Assembly: GCF_040784935.1 (NCBI RefSeq)
Contig: NZ_CP160680.1
Coordinates: forward strand, 4,620,501 to 4,684,500
Length of the DNA: 64,000 bases
From: Lewinella sp. LCG006
Lineage (GTDB): Bacteria; Bacteroidota; Bacteroidia; Chitinophagales; Saprospiraceae
Direction of reading: 5' to 3'
Position 1 is the stretch's first letter, and each line of letters starts with the position of its first letter. Below the pieces are notes generated by a model. The model was not told the DNA's origin. It worked only from the letters and a program-made list of their open reading frames with translations, and did no database searches. The position numbers and the translations under genes are program-made. This document shows positions 36,901 to 44,262 of this stretch, in pieces.

Positions 36901-37402
36901 CTGCATTACAGATGAAATCATTGTCGGGAAAGGCAAAGCCACCTGTCTCTATAGTAAAATTAATGGAGCCACTTGACGAACCAGGAACATCGATGGATAA
37001 GTTGTAGTTGGCCGTATTGCCTACCATTGGTACCACAAAATTATCGCAGATGCTCTGGGTGCAGCTCTCTGTAATATCACAACCCAAGGGCGGTTGGAAA
37101 AGTGCATCATTTTCCGTCACCAGTAAGCAAATTTCCACCGTCATCGGCACCGCCGAAAGACAGGGGAAGTTGGCCTGGTAGATGGTATCTGGTAAGGTGT
37201 TGAAACAAGCGCCTACTGCCGGATAATAGTTGTAGGTGCCTCCTTCGGCCGCTACAGCAAACAAAGGATCGGGGGCACCGCCAAAGGGATCGGTACAATC
37301 CGAAGTGGCCATTCCGCTGTCTACCACGACCTGGATGCCAATTTGGGCCTGGCTAGCAAATGCGAAAAAACAATAAGTTAGAAGAAGTAAAATACGGTTC
37401 AT
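33932..37402 (-). CDS. Large T9SS gliding-domain protein with PPC-like and SprB modules
   Basis: 1156 residues with signal peptide NRILLLLTYCFFAFASQAQ. The N-terminal 440 residues contain an unidentified Cys-rich region and two beta-sandwich domains of the bacterial pre-peptidase/carbohydrate-binding style (GVWFKFNTGPNPSGLFVVQG, SVWFSFVAPPSGHVIIEG, each ending YYIWVDG or YYILVDG). Six SprB modules follow (e.g. CFAFCDGSINTLVSGGTMPY, YNWSNAATTPNISNLDIGTY), then a PKD-like unit and the CHU_C sorting domain (IFVPNIFSPNGDGSNDTFIP, LRIFSRYGQLVYE, GWDGKFRG, KGDVTLMK). It is exported by T9SS and surface attached. No porP/sprF partner is adjacent. A TACCTTTG box on the minus strand at 37517-37524 may be its promoter core. 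Confidence 0.92.
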   Translation of the reverse strand: MNRILLLLTYCFFAFASQAQIGIQVVVDSGMATSDCTDPFGGAPDPLFAVAAEGGTYNYYPAVGACFNTLPDTIYQANFPCLSAVPMTVEICLLVTENDALFQPPLGCDITESCTQSICDNFVVPMVGNTANYNLSIDVPGSSSGSINFTIETGGFAFPDNDFICNAVDLGTITYGDTLGDMTIGNYANLCATDIGEINPQSLGYYFTNQAGVWFKFNTGPNPSGLFVVQGLSDPNNVGEPIDLEMGVFLTDNNACDGNLVALSGYNFTSSDFNHEIRVPCPEPNRDYYIWVDGANNNGDYRGIFGIQVWDIGVLEGGDLRCDVMDLGVVPEGGSVSTPEPIANFCATDVQDPFLPTFVSQHSVWFSFVAPPSGHVIIEGISDTIKQPIGVQLALYRSFNNTCSGFYSYVTSQYTPADLDETMEVTCLYPGRVYYILVDGSGGASRGVFELSVTDAGDITPVTNQTITLCAGETLEVGPNDYTTSGIYFDTLQVFQGCDSIVISDLTVLEELVLTVEQTQPAIGADGTDGIGIASATGGTGNYTFTWCTGETGTMATNLVAGEQCCVQVTDDNGCTDEVCFTVEFTTAIIPIFMNDTLLCNGDTNGLITFSAINGVLPYDYAWTNALGTLSGNGQILTEGESIDLPNLPAGSYDITVNDNFFDTTFTVLVVQPEELLIELQDAVDASCFAFCDGSINTLVSGGTMPYTYNWTNGVSNNEQASQLCAGAYQLEVTDANGCIAILNANIDQPAEFIATASMVQEVSCFAGDDGIAQVVDNGNSVAWNWSSGNMTQIANQLAAGTYSVEVTNGDGCRDTTTVTITEPLAPLTVAITELAPISCFGSQDGQLGAMVNGPFATLTYNWSNAATTPNISNLDIGTYNLSVSNEKGCEAMATYTLNQPTEIIAESFAVDINCVDGPNAGVITIENVSGGTPSYSYSVDGENFNPVPLFEGLTAGTYDVVVRDAAGCELLLLTNIFPPPPISVTLPQDTTVKLGDVFTLVAQSSSLDVLYSWSHADTLSGNTALLRPQETLVYQVSVIDTLTLCDATDNIRIFVDTKPRIFVPNIFSPNGDGSNDTFIPFAGNDVVNFKSLRIFSRYGQLVYEQTDILPGDTSRGWDGKFRGEPSNPGVFVYFMEVEFFDGRVEIVKGDVTLMK

Positions 37403-37882
37403 ACGCTAGTGGTGCTAAATGAGAATGTGGAAATGGGAAAACCATATTCCGGAATCAATGATCAGAATAGCAAAAGTGTAATTATTACCGGAATCCGGCT
37501 CTTCTGAAGGGTGAAACAAAGGTACAAACTACTCGTAATACGGTACCTTTTAAATTTTGTAGACTTGGCAAGGCAGACAACCGAACCTGTCATTTTTGAT
37601 AGTTGCGCTAGCTTAACGTATTGGAGGAATGAAAAATTGTTAGTGCTTTCAAATCTTTAGGCATCACCTCGTAGCGGACCGTCGGGGGCCTGCCCTTCAC
37701 CCTCTGTGAACTTTGCCCCTCCCCAAAACAAAAACCACCCCGCAAACACAATCACCACCACCAAACAAGCCCCTGTCCTCCTCGAGAGGAGGTGCCCGGA
37801 GGGCGGAGGAGTATAGCCCTCTCCCCCAAAAAAAAACCACCCCGCAAACACAATCAAGGGTAGATGTTGCACCGCAACTTCT
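37403..37882. other. Gene-free stretch with direct repeat and GC-rich hairpin
   Basis: It holds a 25-bp direct repeat (37730-37754 and 37832-37856, core CCACCCCGCAAACACAATCA) 102 bp apart, and a CCTCCTC-GA-GAGGAGG hairpin (37777-37792). Open frames across it are built from the repeat and have no gene-like features. The part nearest 37402 is the leader of the T9SS gene. Confidence 0.6.
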
Positions 37883-38584
37883 CTACGAGGCCGGATAATT
37901 CCCGATTTTATGCCCCATCACCCTGGCGTCTATCCCTTGAGTACCGGTAAATGCGGCTAATTGGGCGATGATCTTTGCGGGCTGCTCCACCAATTCCTGG
38001 TAATCTATCCACAGCACCTCTTCGTGGTGTAGGCGGCGTTCGGCTTCCGCTTGTTGGAAAGCATACATGTGGCGAAACTGTTGGGTACTGGGTTCATCAA
38101 AGCACATGTTGATGCTGCGGGCAGAAACCACACAGGCTTCTAATTCGCGGTGGATGTAAATAATCTTTGTACCAGGAATCAAACGCTGTAAATAGTCCAG
38201 CTGAGGGATCGGCCAGCCCGGTAATTTACAGCCCCATTGACTACGCCCTTCTCTTTCGGCGTACTGCTGTAGAAATGCACAATAGTTCAGCAAGGCTTGC
38301 TTATAATTATTCAAATAAGCATCTCGGTCGGGTAGCAAATCAGGAATCCAGGCATTTACCTCGCCCTCCAACACCTGTGCCAGTTGCTGATCGCGCCAGG
38401 CATTGTGTGGCCCGCCAAACATCAGCTGTTTATTCTGATAAAGGCTGGCATAAATATGGAGGTCATTGGCAACAGATTCCCCAAAAATGAGCGTATCCGA
38501 AGACGAACAGAGCAACCGCTGAATCAGCGTAGTACCACAACGCTGTACCGGAGAAGTAATGAAGATGGGAGGGTTGGAGGTCAT
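37883..38584 (-). CDS. Sulfotransferase-family protein
   Basis: 233 residues. The PAPS 5'-phosphosulfate loop is IFITSPVQRCGTTLIQRLL and the 3'-phosphate-binding element is IIYIHRELEACVVSARSIN, with a later VLWIDYQELVEQP strand-turn typical of the sulfotransferase fold. The enzyme would transfer sulfate from PAPS to a hydroxyl of a carbohydrate, lipid or peptide; acceptor unknown. It appears monocistronic, and nothing nearby makes PAPS or a sulfated polymer. Confidence 0.85.
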   Translation of the reverse strand: MTSNPPIFITSPVQRCGTTLIQRLLCSSSDTLIFGESVANDLHIYASLYQNKQLMFGGPHNAWRDQQLAQVLEGEVNAWIPDLLPDRDAYLNNYKQALLNYCAFLQQYAEREGRSQWGCKLPGWPIPQLDYLQRLIPGTKIIYIHRELEACVVSARSINMCFDEPSTQQFRHMYAFQQAEAERRLHHEEVLWIDYQELVEQPAKIIAQLAAFTGTQGIDARVMGHKIGNYPAS

Positions 38585-38818
38585 TGGTATTTCGATACAT
38601 TGTCCTTAAATGATCGCAGTTGGAAGGAAGCTCACAGCTGCCTTTCAACTTCCGATCGCTATGGAAGGAATCATTCAGATGCCTTCCTGCTTAATTGGAC
38701 AGGTTAGAAGGTGAAGTTAAAAAAAATAGCTCAATTGCTGCCTATTCATTCATCGTGCTTATATTTATCCTGGACAGCAGGAGTAGTCTCTATTATAATC
38801 AAAGTTAAACCACTAATT

Positions 38819-39115
38819 ATGTACAAAGACATTATCTCTTACGAGCTGTCAGACAACACCACTGCGGAGCAATTGATAAAAATTGCGGGCCAAATCGTTA
38901 ACGATTGGATGAAAAACCAAGATGGATTCGTAAAATGGGAAATCCATACCAATAGTGACGGATCTTACACCGACATAGTGTATTGGGCATCCAAAGAACA
39001 CGCAAAACAAGCAGAAGCTGCAATGGTAAATATCCCCAATGCAGCTGCATGGTACGGCTGTTACAAGGAGGGAACGATATCCAGCAAAAATCTGACAACA
39101 ATTGCTGCGTTTTAA
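38819..39115 (+). CDS. Small ABM-like (dimeric alpha-beta barrel) protein
   Basis: 98 residues from the ATG at 38819; the frame is open upstream to 38711, but that extension is hydrophobic and unlike the family. The sequence MYKDIISYELSDNTTAEQLI ... WMKNQDGFVKWEIHTNSDGS ... DIVYWASKEHAKQAEAAMVN has the 'l....Gfv.wei....dg...d.v.Was.e.A..A' pattern of ABM/stress-responsive barrel proteins. These act as small monooxygenases or ligand binders; the function here is unknown. A strong terminator follows 18 bp after the stop. Confidence 0.75.
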   Translation: MYKDIISYELSDNTTAEQLIKIAGQIVNDWMKNQDGFVKWEIHTNSDGSYTDIVYWASKEHAKQAEAAMVNIPNAAAWYGCYKEGTISSKNLTTIAAF

Positions 39116-39133
39116 TAAACATTGGTGAAAAAC

Positions 39134-39173
39134 AAAAGGCTTGAGCAGACAAATGTCCGACTCAAGCCTTTTT
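39134..39173 (+). terminator. Rho-independent terminator of the ABM-like gene
   Basis: AAAAGGCTTGAG (39134-39145) pairs perfectly with CTCAAGCCTTTT (39161-39172), with an inner GAC/GTC pair and a T-run ending the stem. Confidence 0.92.
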
Positions 39174-39187
39174 GCTTTGGAAGCGGA

Positions 39188-39290
39188 AGCGTGTAAGGGT
39201 TGGAAAAGTGTAAGGGTGTAAGGGTTTCCATCCACCATTTTAAAGTCGGTTCCGATAGCTATCGGAAGGAAGTCGGAAGTCGGAAGTGTT
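39188..39290. repeat. GTGTAAGGGT runs plus dispersed AAGTCGGAAGT element, copy 4
   Basis: Three GTGTAAGGGT-type runs (39190-39225) precede AAGTCGGT, the perfect 16-bp palindrome TCCGATAGCTATCGGA (39251-39266) and GGAAGTCGGAAGTCGGAAGT. The palindrome matches that of the copy at 18784-18911. Confidence 0.65.
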
Positions 39291-39339
39291 TTTCATACCA
39301 ACAACTAACAACCATCAACCAAAAACCAACCATCCAACC

Positions 39340-40512
39340 TTATTTCAACCGCTCAATAATCCCCGCAATTCCCTGGCCACCACCTACACAGGCGGTTACC
39401 ATACCGTAGCGTTGGTTGCTGCGGCGCATTTCGTTGATCAGCTGAATGGACAGCTTCGCGCCGGTGCAACCCAGCGGGTGACCTAATGCAATCGCCCCGC
39501 CATTGACGTTGACGATGTCCGGATTCAGGCCAGCTTCTTGAATAACGGCCAGTGCCTGGGCAGCAAAAGCTTCATTCAGCTCGATGGCTTGGATATCACT
39601 TAGCTTCATCCCGGCTTGTTTCAAGACCTTGGGGATGGCTACACAAGGGCCAATACCCATGTACAGTGGGTCAACCCCTCCTACGGCACAATTGACCAAT
39701 CGGGCAATCGGCTCCAGGCCCAATTGTTTGACCATCTCTTCGCTCATCACAATGGTAAAGGCCACTCCATCACTGGTTTGTGAGGAGTTGCCCGCTGTGA
39801 CAACGCCACCTTGTGCAAATACAGGACGTAGTTTTCCCAGTGCTTCAACCGTAGTACTACGGCGTACACCTTCATCCATGGCTACGGTATGCGAGCTTTC
39901 TACGCGCTTGCCGTCCTTGACAAAAACTTCAGGTACCTCCACTGGGATGATCTCGTCGTTAAACTTGCCCGCATCAATGGCGGCAGCGGCTTTCACGTGC
40001 GAATGGTAAGCAAACTCATCGGCCCTCTCCCGGCTGATATTGTACTTGTTGGCCACAGCCTCCGCCGTGATGCCCATACTCACCAGGTAGTCGGGCGTTG
40101 TGCTGGCAACCTGATAGCTTGGGGCCAGCTTGTACCCCGTCATCGGGATACTGCTCATGCTCTCCGCACCCCCAGCAATGAAGATGTGGCCCATGCCTGC
40201 CCGAATCTTAGCCGTAGCCATAGCGATGGTCTCCAGTCCAGAGGCACAATAACGGTTGACTGTCACACCAGGGACTTCCTTGCCCAGTGCCCGTACTGAA
40301 ATCTGGCGACCGATCTGCAAGCCTTGCTCCCCCTCCGGGTTGGCACAACCTACAATCAGGTCGTCTACCAGCCGTGGGTCCAGCTCTGGCGTATCGGCCA
40401 TCATTTTTTTAATCACATCTACCGCCAGATCATCCGAACGATAGTTTCTAAAACCGCCCTTCTTGGCCCTGCCAACGGCGGAACGGTAACCTTTTATGAT
40501 ATATGCTTCCAT
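39340..40512 (-). CDS. fadA: Acetyl-CoA C-acyltransferase (3-ketoacyl-CoA thiolase)
   Basis: 390 residues with complete thiolase catalytic set: nucleophile Cys89 in VNRYCASGLETIAMA, histidine in NGGAIALGHPLGCTGAK, second cysteine in TACVGGGQGIAGIIE. Also GGAESMSSIPMTG and NEAFAAQALAV. It cleaves 3-ketoacyl-CoA with CoA to release acetyl-CoA, the last step of beta-oxidation, in the cytoplasm. It lies downstream of the FadN-type gene with a four-helix-bundle gene between, and the three probably form one transcript. Confidence 0.95.
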   Translation of the reverse strand: MEAYIIKGYRSAVGRAKKGGFRNYRSDDLAVDVIKKMMADTPELDPRLVDDLIVGCANPEGEQGLQIGRQISVRALGKEVPGVTVNRYCASGLETIAMATAKIRAGMGHIFIAGGAESMSSIPMTGYKLAPSYQVASTTPDYLVSMGITAEAVANKYNISRERADEFAYHSHVKAAAAIDAGKFNDEIIPVEVPEVFVKDGKRVESSHTVAMDEGVRRSTTVEALGKLRPVFAQGGVVTAGNSSQTSDGVAFTIVMSEEMVKQLGLEPIARLVNCAVGGVDPLYMGIGPCVAIPKVLKQAGMKLSDIQAIELNEAFAAQALAVIQEAGLNPDIVNVNGGAIALGHPLGCTGAKLSIQLINEMRRSNQRYGMVTACVGGGQGIAGIIERLK

Positions 40513-40581
40513 AGCTTTCGCGTATCTGGAAGAGAGGTAGAGGGTATAGGGATTAAGCTTCCGCTGTACGCTCCGTCTCTC

Positions 40582-40935
40582 CTATTTTTTAATGAATTTT
40601 TTAAAATTGTAAATCCGTTTTTGCAGCGAGTGTAATTCTTCAATGACCGGATTGACATCTTCACTGCGAAGGAAATTCAATCGCTCACTGAGTAGCACCT
40701 GGGTTTCGAGTTCATAGGAAGAACCAGTAGCAAAGCCTAGAAATTGATTAAATTCACTGTCTGAGTTACGACCTGCTCCTTCTGCAATGTTAGAAGGTAT
40801 AGAGACCACTGATTTCTTGATCTGATGACTAAGATTATAGATTTCCTCGGGAGGAAGTTCATTGGTTAATTGGTAAACTCTTACGGCTAAATCCATAGCG
40901 TCGTTCCAAATATTCAATTTTCTAAAATCGTGCAT
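40582..40935 (-). CDS. Four-helix-bundle protein of the 23S rRNA IVS (S23) family
   Basis: 117 residues from the ATG at 40935; an upstream extension to 40992 lacks family sequence. Pattern: HDFRKLNIWNDAMDLAVRVY, TNELPPEEIYNLSHQIKKSV, VSIPSNIAEGAGRNSDSEFN, QFLGFATGSSYELETQVLLS. This small family was named from ORFs in rRNA intervening sequences and is common as single genes in Bacteroidota; its function is unknown. It sits between fadN and fadA and is bracketed by inverted GGTAGAGGG-type sequences (40529-40554 and 40961-41007), which suggests it was inserted into the operon. Confidence 0.88.
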   Translation of the reverse strand: MHDFRKLNIWNDAMDLAVRVYQLTNELPPEEIYNLSHQIKKSVVSIPSNIAEGAGRNSDSEFNQFLGFATGSSYELETQVLLSERLNFLRSEDVNPVIEELHSLQKRIYNFKKFIKK

Positions 40936-41035
40936 AAATCCAAAAATTGTGATTGTGTATAAAATCCCTCTACCCAAAGTCCGTAAGGACAATCTCTCTT
41001 CCCTCTACTAAGTGCCCAGTACCTCGTCGTACCCC

Positions 41036-43423
41036 TTAATTCCTCAACGGCTTATTCGTCTGCAACATATGCTGAATGCGTTCGAGGGTCTTCTGTTCGC
41101 CGCAAAGGCTCAGGAAGGCTTCTCTTTCGACATCCAATAGGTATTGCTCACTCACTTGCTGTACACCGGTAAGGTCGCCGCCACAAAGGACGTAGGCCAC
41201 CTTCTTGGCGATGGTGATGTCGTGTGCACTGGCGTACTTGCCAAGCTGTAGTTCGTTGGCTGCTGCGTAGAGGGCGGCCAGACCCGTACGACCGAGCACC
41301 GTAATATCTTGCCGGATGAGCGGCTGGGTGTAGCTACGCGCCAGGTCCAGGACTTTGTGCTTGGCCAGGGCGATATTGCGATCTTTGTTCAGTGCCACTT
41401 CATCACGGCTTTCCAGCGCGTAACCCATGTTGTAGGCCTGGTATGCTGAAGTAGCAACCGATGCCATGGCGATGGTTTTGAACTTATCAATCAGGGTAGG
41501 AATCTGCACATCGCCTTCGAAGAACTGGTCGCTGGCACGGAGCGCAAACTCCTTGGTACCGCCACCGCCAGGAATGAGGCCTACGCCTACTTCCACCAGG
41601 CCAATGTAAGATTCGGCCGCCATCACGGCACCGTCGCAGTGCATGAGGGTTTCACAACCACCACCAAATACGTACCCTTGGGTAGCTGCTACCACTGGTA
41701 TGCTGCTGTAGCGACAACGCATGGTCGTTTGCTGAAACAGATTAATGGCCATGTTCAGCTGATCGTATTCTTGCTGGTAGGCTAGCATGCCGATCATCAT
41801 CAGGTTGGCACCTACACTGAAGTTGGTCGCGTTGTTGCCGATCACCAAGCCTTTCCAGTCGCCTTCTTCGGCAATTTGGATGGCTTCGTTGATGCCACGC
41901 AGGACGCCTTCGCCAATGGAGTTGTGTGCACTGATGAATTCGAGATTCAATACGCCGTCCCCAATATCGTGGAGGATAACTTCGCTGTTTTTGAAGACGG
42001 GTGCCTGGTCGCGGTAGTTGTCCAGGATGATAAAGGACTCGGTGCCGGGCTTGACGACGTAAGCCTTTTTGTCAATGTCGTAATACTTGAGTTGTCCGCC
42101 TTCGCGCTTGTAGAAGCTGCTATGGCCAGCAGCCAGCATGTCTTTCACCCATTGGGCAACGGTTTGTCCTTCCGCTTCAGCGGCTTTGATACCCGCTTCT
42201 ATCCCTACGGCATCCCAGTATTGGAAGGGCCCAATTTCCCAGGCGTAACCTGCGGTCATGGCATCATCGATGCTGTAAAGGGTATCTGATATTTCAGGAA
42301 TGCGATTAGAAACGTAAGCGAAGAGCCCTGCCAAACTGCGACGGATCAATGTTGCGCCTTTATCTTCTGCCGTGAAGAGGTACTGAATGCGCTTGGTTAG
42401 GTCCTCTATCTGTTTACCTGCTTTCAGGCTGGGAAGATCAATCTTGGTCGTCTCCTCGTACTCCAGGGTTTCCAGGTTGAGTTCAAGGATTTGGCGTTGA
42501 CCATCATCGCCAGTAACTTTTTTGTAGAAGCCTTGGCCGGTCTTGTTACCCAAAAACTTGTTCTCTACCAGGAACTGCATGTACTTGGGCACCTCGAAAG
42601 TAGCGGCTTGCTCATCATTCGGGCAGTTTTCTTTGATGCCTTTGATGACGTTGACGCTGGTATCGTGCCCCACCAGATCACCCAGGCGGTAAGTACCGGT
42701 TTTTGGCCGTCCGATAGAAGGGCCCGTCAGTTTATCAACGGCGCTTATCGGAAGCCCCAGGTCAGTAGTGAGTTGGTAGATCTTCGCCATAGCGTAAACC
42801 CCAATCCGGTTACCAATAAAAGCGGGGGTATCTTTGGCCAGAACAGTCTGTTTGCCAAGATAGACATCGCCATAGTGCATGAAGAAGTCGATGACCTCTT
42901 GGCTCGTGTCGGGCGTGGGGATGATCTCAAACAGGCGCAGATAACGCGGTGGATTGAAAAAGTGGGTGCCACAGAAATGCGCTTTGAAATCTTCGCTGCG
43001 GCCATCCGTCATCAGGTGAATCGGAATACCGGAAGTGTTGGAGGTCACTAACGAACCCTCCTTACGGTACTTGTCGACTTTCTCGAAAATCTGCTTCTTA
43101 ATATCGAGGCGCTCAATGACCACTTCGATGACCCAGTCGCAATCGCCGATTTTTTCAAAATCGTCATCAAAATTGCCCGTCTGTATGCGGCTGGCGAAGT
43201 CATTGTCATACAGTGGCGCAGGTTTACTTTTGATGGCCTTCATCAAAGCATCGTTCACGATGCGGTTACGGGCCTGAGGCTTGCTTTTTTCGGCGTCACT
43301 CAAGTCGCTGGGTACGATGTCCAGCAGCAGGACTTCCAGGCCGATGTTGGCAAAATGGCAGGCAATGCCGGAGCCCATAACACCGGAGCCAAGTACAGCT
43401 GCTTTGCGGATTCTTCTACTCAT
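41036..43423 (-). CDS. fadN: 3-hydroxyacyl-CoA dehydrogenase / enoyl-CoA hydratase, FadN type
   Basis: 795 residues. The N-terminal NAD-binding fold starts AAVLGSGVMGSGIACHFANI and is followed by the dehydrogenase domain (FCGTHFFNPPRYLRLFEIIP, DTPAFIGNRIGVYAM, GPSIGRPKTGTYRLGDLVGH). A crotonase-type hydratase domain follows in the C-terminal third (NFSVGANLMMIGMLA, GYVFGGGCETLMHCDG, SYIGLVEVGVGLIPGGGGTK). This HAD-then-ECH order is that of Bacillus FadN rather than E. coli FadB. It performs two middle steps of fatty-acid beta-oxidation in the cytoplasm and works with the thiolase at 39340-40512. Confidence 0.95.
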   Translation of the reverse strand: MSRRIRKAAVLGSGVMGSGIACHFANIGLEVLLLDIVPSDLSDAEKSKPQARNRIVNDALMKAIKSKPAPLYDNDFASRIQTGNFDDDFEKIGDCDWVIEVVIERLDIKKQIFEKVDKYRKEGSLVTSNTSGIPIHLMTDGRSEDFKAHFCGTHFFNPPRYLRLFEIIPTPDTSQEVIDFFMHYGDVYLGKQTVLAKDTPAFIGNRIGVYAMAKIYQLTTDLGLPISAVDKLTGPSIGRPKTGTYRLGDLVGHDTSVNVIKGIKENCPNDEQAATFEVPKYMQFLVENKFLGNKTGQGFYKKVTGDDGQRQILELNLETLEYEETTKIDLPSLKAGKQIEDLTKRIQYLFTAEDKGATLIRRSLAGLFAYVSNRIPEISDTLYSIDDAMTAGYAWEIGPFQYWDAVGIEAGIKAAEAEGQTVAQWVKDMLAAGHSSFYKREGGQLKYYDIDKKAYVVKPGTESFIILDNYRDQAPVFKNSEVILHDIGDGVLNLEFISAHNSIGEGVLRGINEAIQIAEEGDWKGLVIGNNATNFSVGANLMMIGMLAYQQEYDQLNMAINLFQQTTMRCRYSSIPVVAATQGYVFGGGCETLMHCDGAVMAAESYIGLVEVGVGLIPGGGGTKEFALRASDQFFEGDVQIPTLIDKFKTIAMASVATSAYQAYNMGYALESRDEVALNKDRNIALAKHKVLDLARSYTQPLIRQDITVLGRTGLAALYAAANELQLGKYASAHDITIAKKVAYVLCGGDLTGVQQVSEQYLLDVEREAFLSLCGEQKTLERIQHMLQTNKPLRN

Positions 43424-43536
43424 TGATGGGTATTGATTTTTGGTATTTGGTAATGCTAATCAATTGAGGGGGCTACTTGGAACATATTGAAAATCAGTTT
43501 ACAAGCTATTTCAAAACATTCGCTAACCTTCCCCGT

Positions 43537-43585
43537 GAAACGGGAGCCGTTTCGTTCATTGCGCAATTTAGCGAATTTTCGCTAA
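43537..43585. promoter_or_regulatory. Two palindromes upstream of fadN, candidate operator
   Basis: GAAACGG-GAG-CCGTTTC (43537-43553) and TTAGCGA-ATTT-TCGCTAA (43568-43585), both with perfect 7-bp arms. The half site TCGCTAA recurs at 43520-43526. They lie 100-160 bp upstream of the fadN ATG, and the 18-bp TTAGCGA palindrome has the size of a TetR/GntR-type operator. The regulator is not in the window. Confidence 0.4.
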
Positions 43586-43954
43586 TTATGTAAGGTGTGA
43601 GGGGAGGGAATAGTTCGGTGGGTTGGAAATATTGTGTGGGGAGGGGAGGGTTGGGGCGGTTATGTACACTTATTTGGATGATCTGTTGAGGAATTTAAGA
43701 TGTAAGATTTTGCTGAAGGCCTGCAAGGGATCGGTATGCTGCATTCCTGTACATAGATTGACCTTCAACAAACAACGATCAACCAACCTTTACTCCCTTA
43801 CACTTTTCAACCCTTCCAACCTTATGAGCCTCCGCCTACCTAACGGTGGCGTCAGGCTGTCCGTCCTTTCAGTCCTCCCATCCTTAGGCCCTGCGCGCTC
43901 CGCTTGCCGCGCTCACCTGTTCGGTTCGCGGGATTTTTGGGAGGGGGGAATATA

Positions 43955-44076
43955 CGTCTCATCCAAGAACTTCTGGGGCACAGTGATATTAAAATCAAGC
44001 TGAAGTACACACACACGTAAGCCAGCAAACGCTGCGCAAAAAAAGCGGTAGTCCTTTCGATGATCTTTTTTTGTAG
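43955..44076 (+). pseudogene. C-terminal remnant of a tyrosine recombinase
   Basis: Translated from 43955: RLIQELLGHSDIKIKLKYTH, the catalytic His/Tyr end of XerC/D-like recombinases (consensus 'iQelLGHssi.TT..YTHv'). A surplus AC in the ACACACAC run then shifts the frame; skipping it gives VSQQTLRKKSGSPFDDLFL and a stop at 44074-44076, with the SPFDDL tail seen in Bacteroidota integrases. No upstream part of the gene is recognisable, so only about the last 40 codons survive. Upstream, 43424-43954 otherwise holds the fadN leader, a TTACACTTTT run and a GC-rich stretch without a supported gene. Confidence 0.8.
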
Positions 44077-44115
44077 AAGTAGGTCAAAATGGGTATTTTG
44101 TTCGCGTGTAAGTAA

Positions 44116-44156
44116 GTTACCCAAGATACTCCGCTGCGCTCCGCATCTTGGGCAAC
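44116..44156. repeat. Palindrome between recombinase remnant and OLD gene
   Basis: GTTACCCAAGAT (44116-44127) and ATCTTGGGCAAC (44145-44156) pair with one mismatch around a GC-rich loop (ACTCCGCTGCGCTCCGC). No T-run follows. Confidence 0.5.
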
Positions 44157-44262
44157 GTTTTCGGGCAAGCCCGTGTTGATCACATTTTTAATTATTTAAT
44201 GTATTTTGTGTTTTTTTTCAACTAGTATACTTAAAAGGTGATACAGAAATAATACCCCTCAA

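Noticed and set aside
37657-37872. 71-residue open frame on the minus strand (twice the phrase VIVFAGWF)
   Set aside because: It is the translation of the 25-bp direct repeat and its flanks; no start context, no gene-like composition.
40582-40935. Accessory protein (Avd) of a diversity-generating retroelement, because it is a small four-helix bundle
   Set aside because: No reverse transcriptase, template repeat or variable repeat is nearby; the sequence fits the S23/IVS family.
43623-44003. 126-residue open frame on the plus strand upstream of the OLD gene
   Set aside because: It overlaps the recombinase remnant in another frame and includes low-complexity intergenic sequence; no family resemblance.
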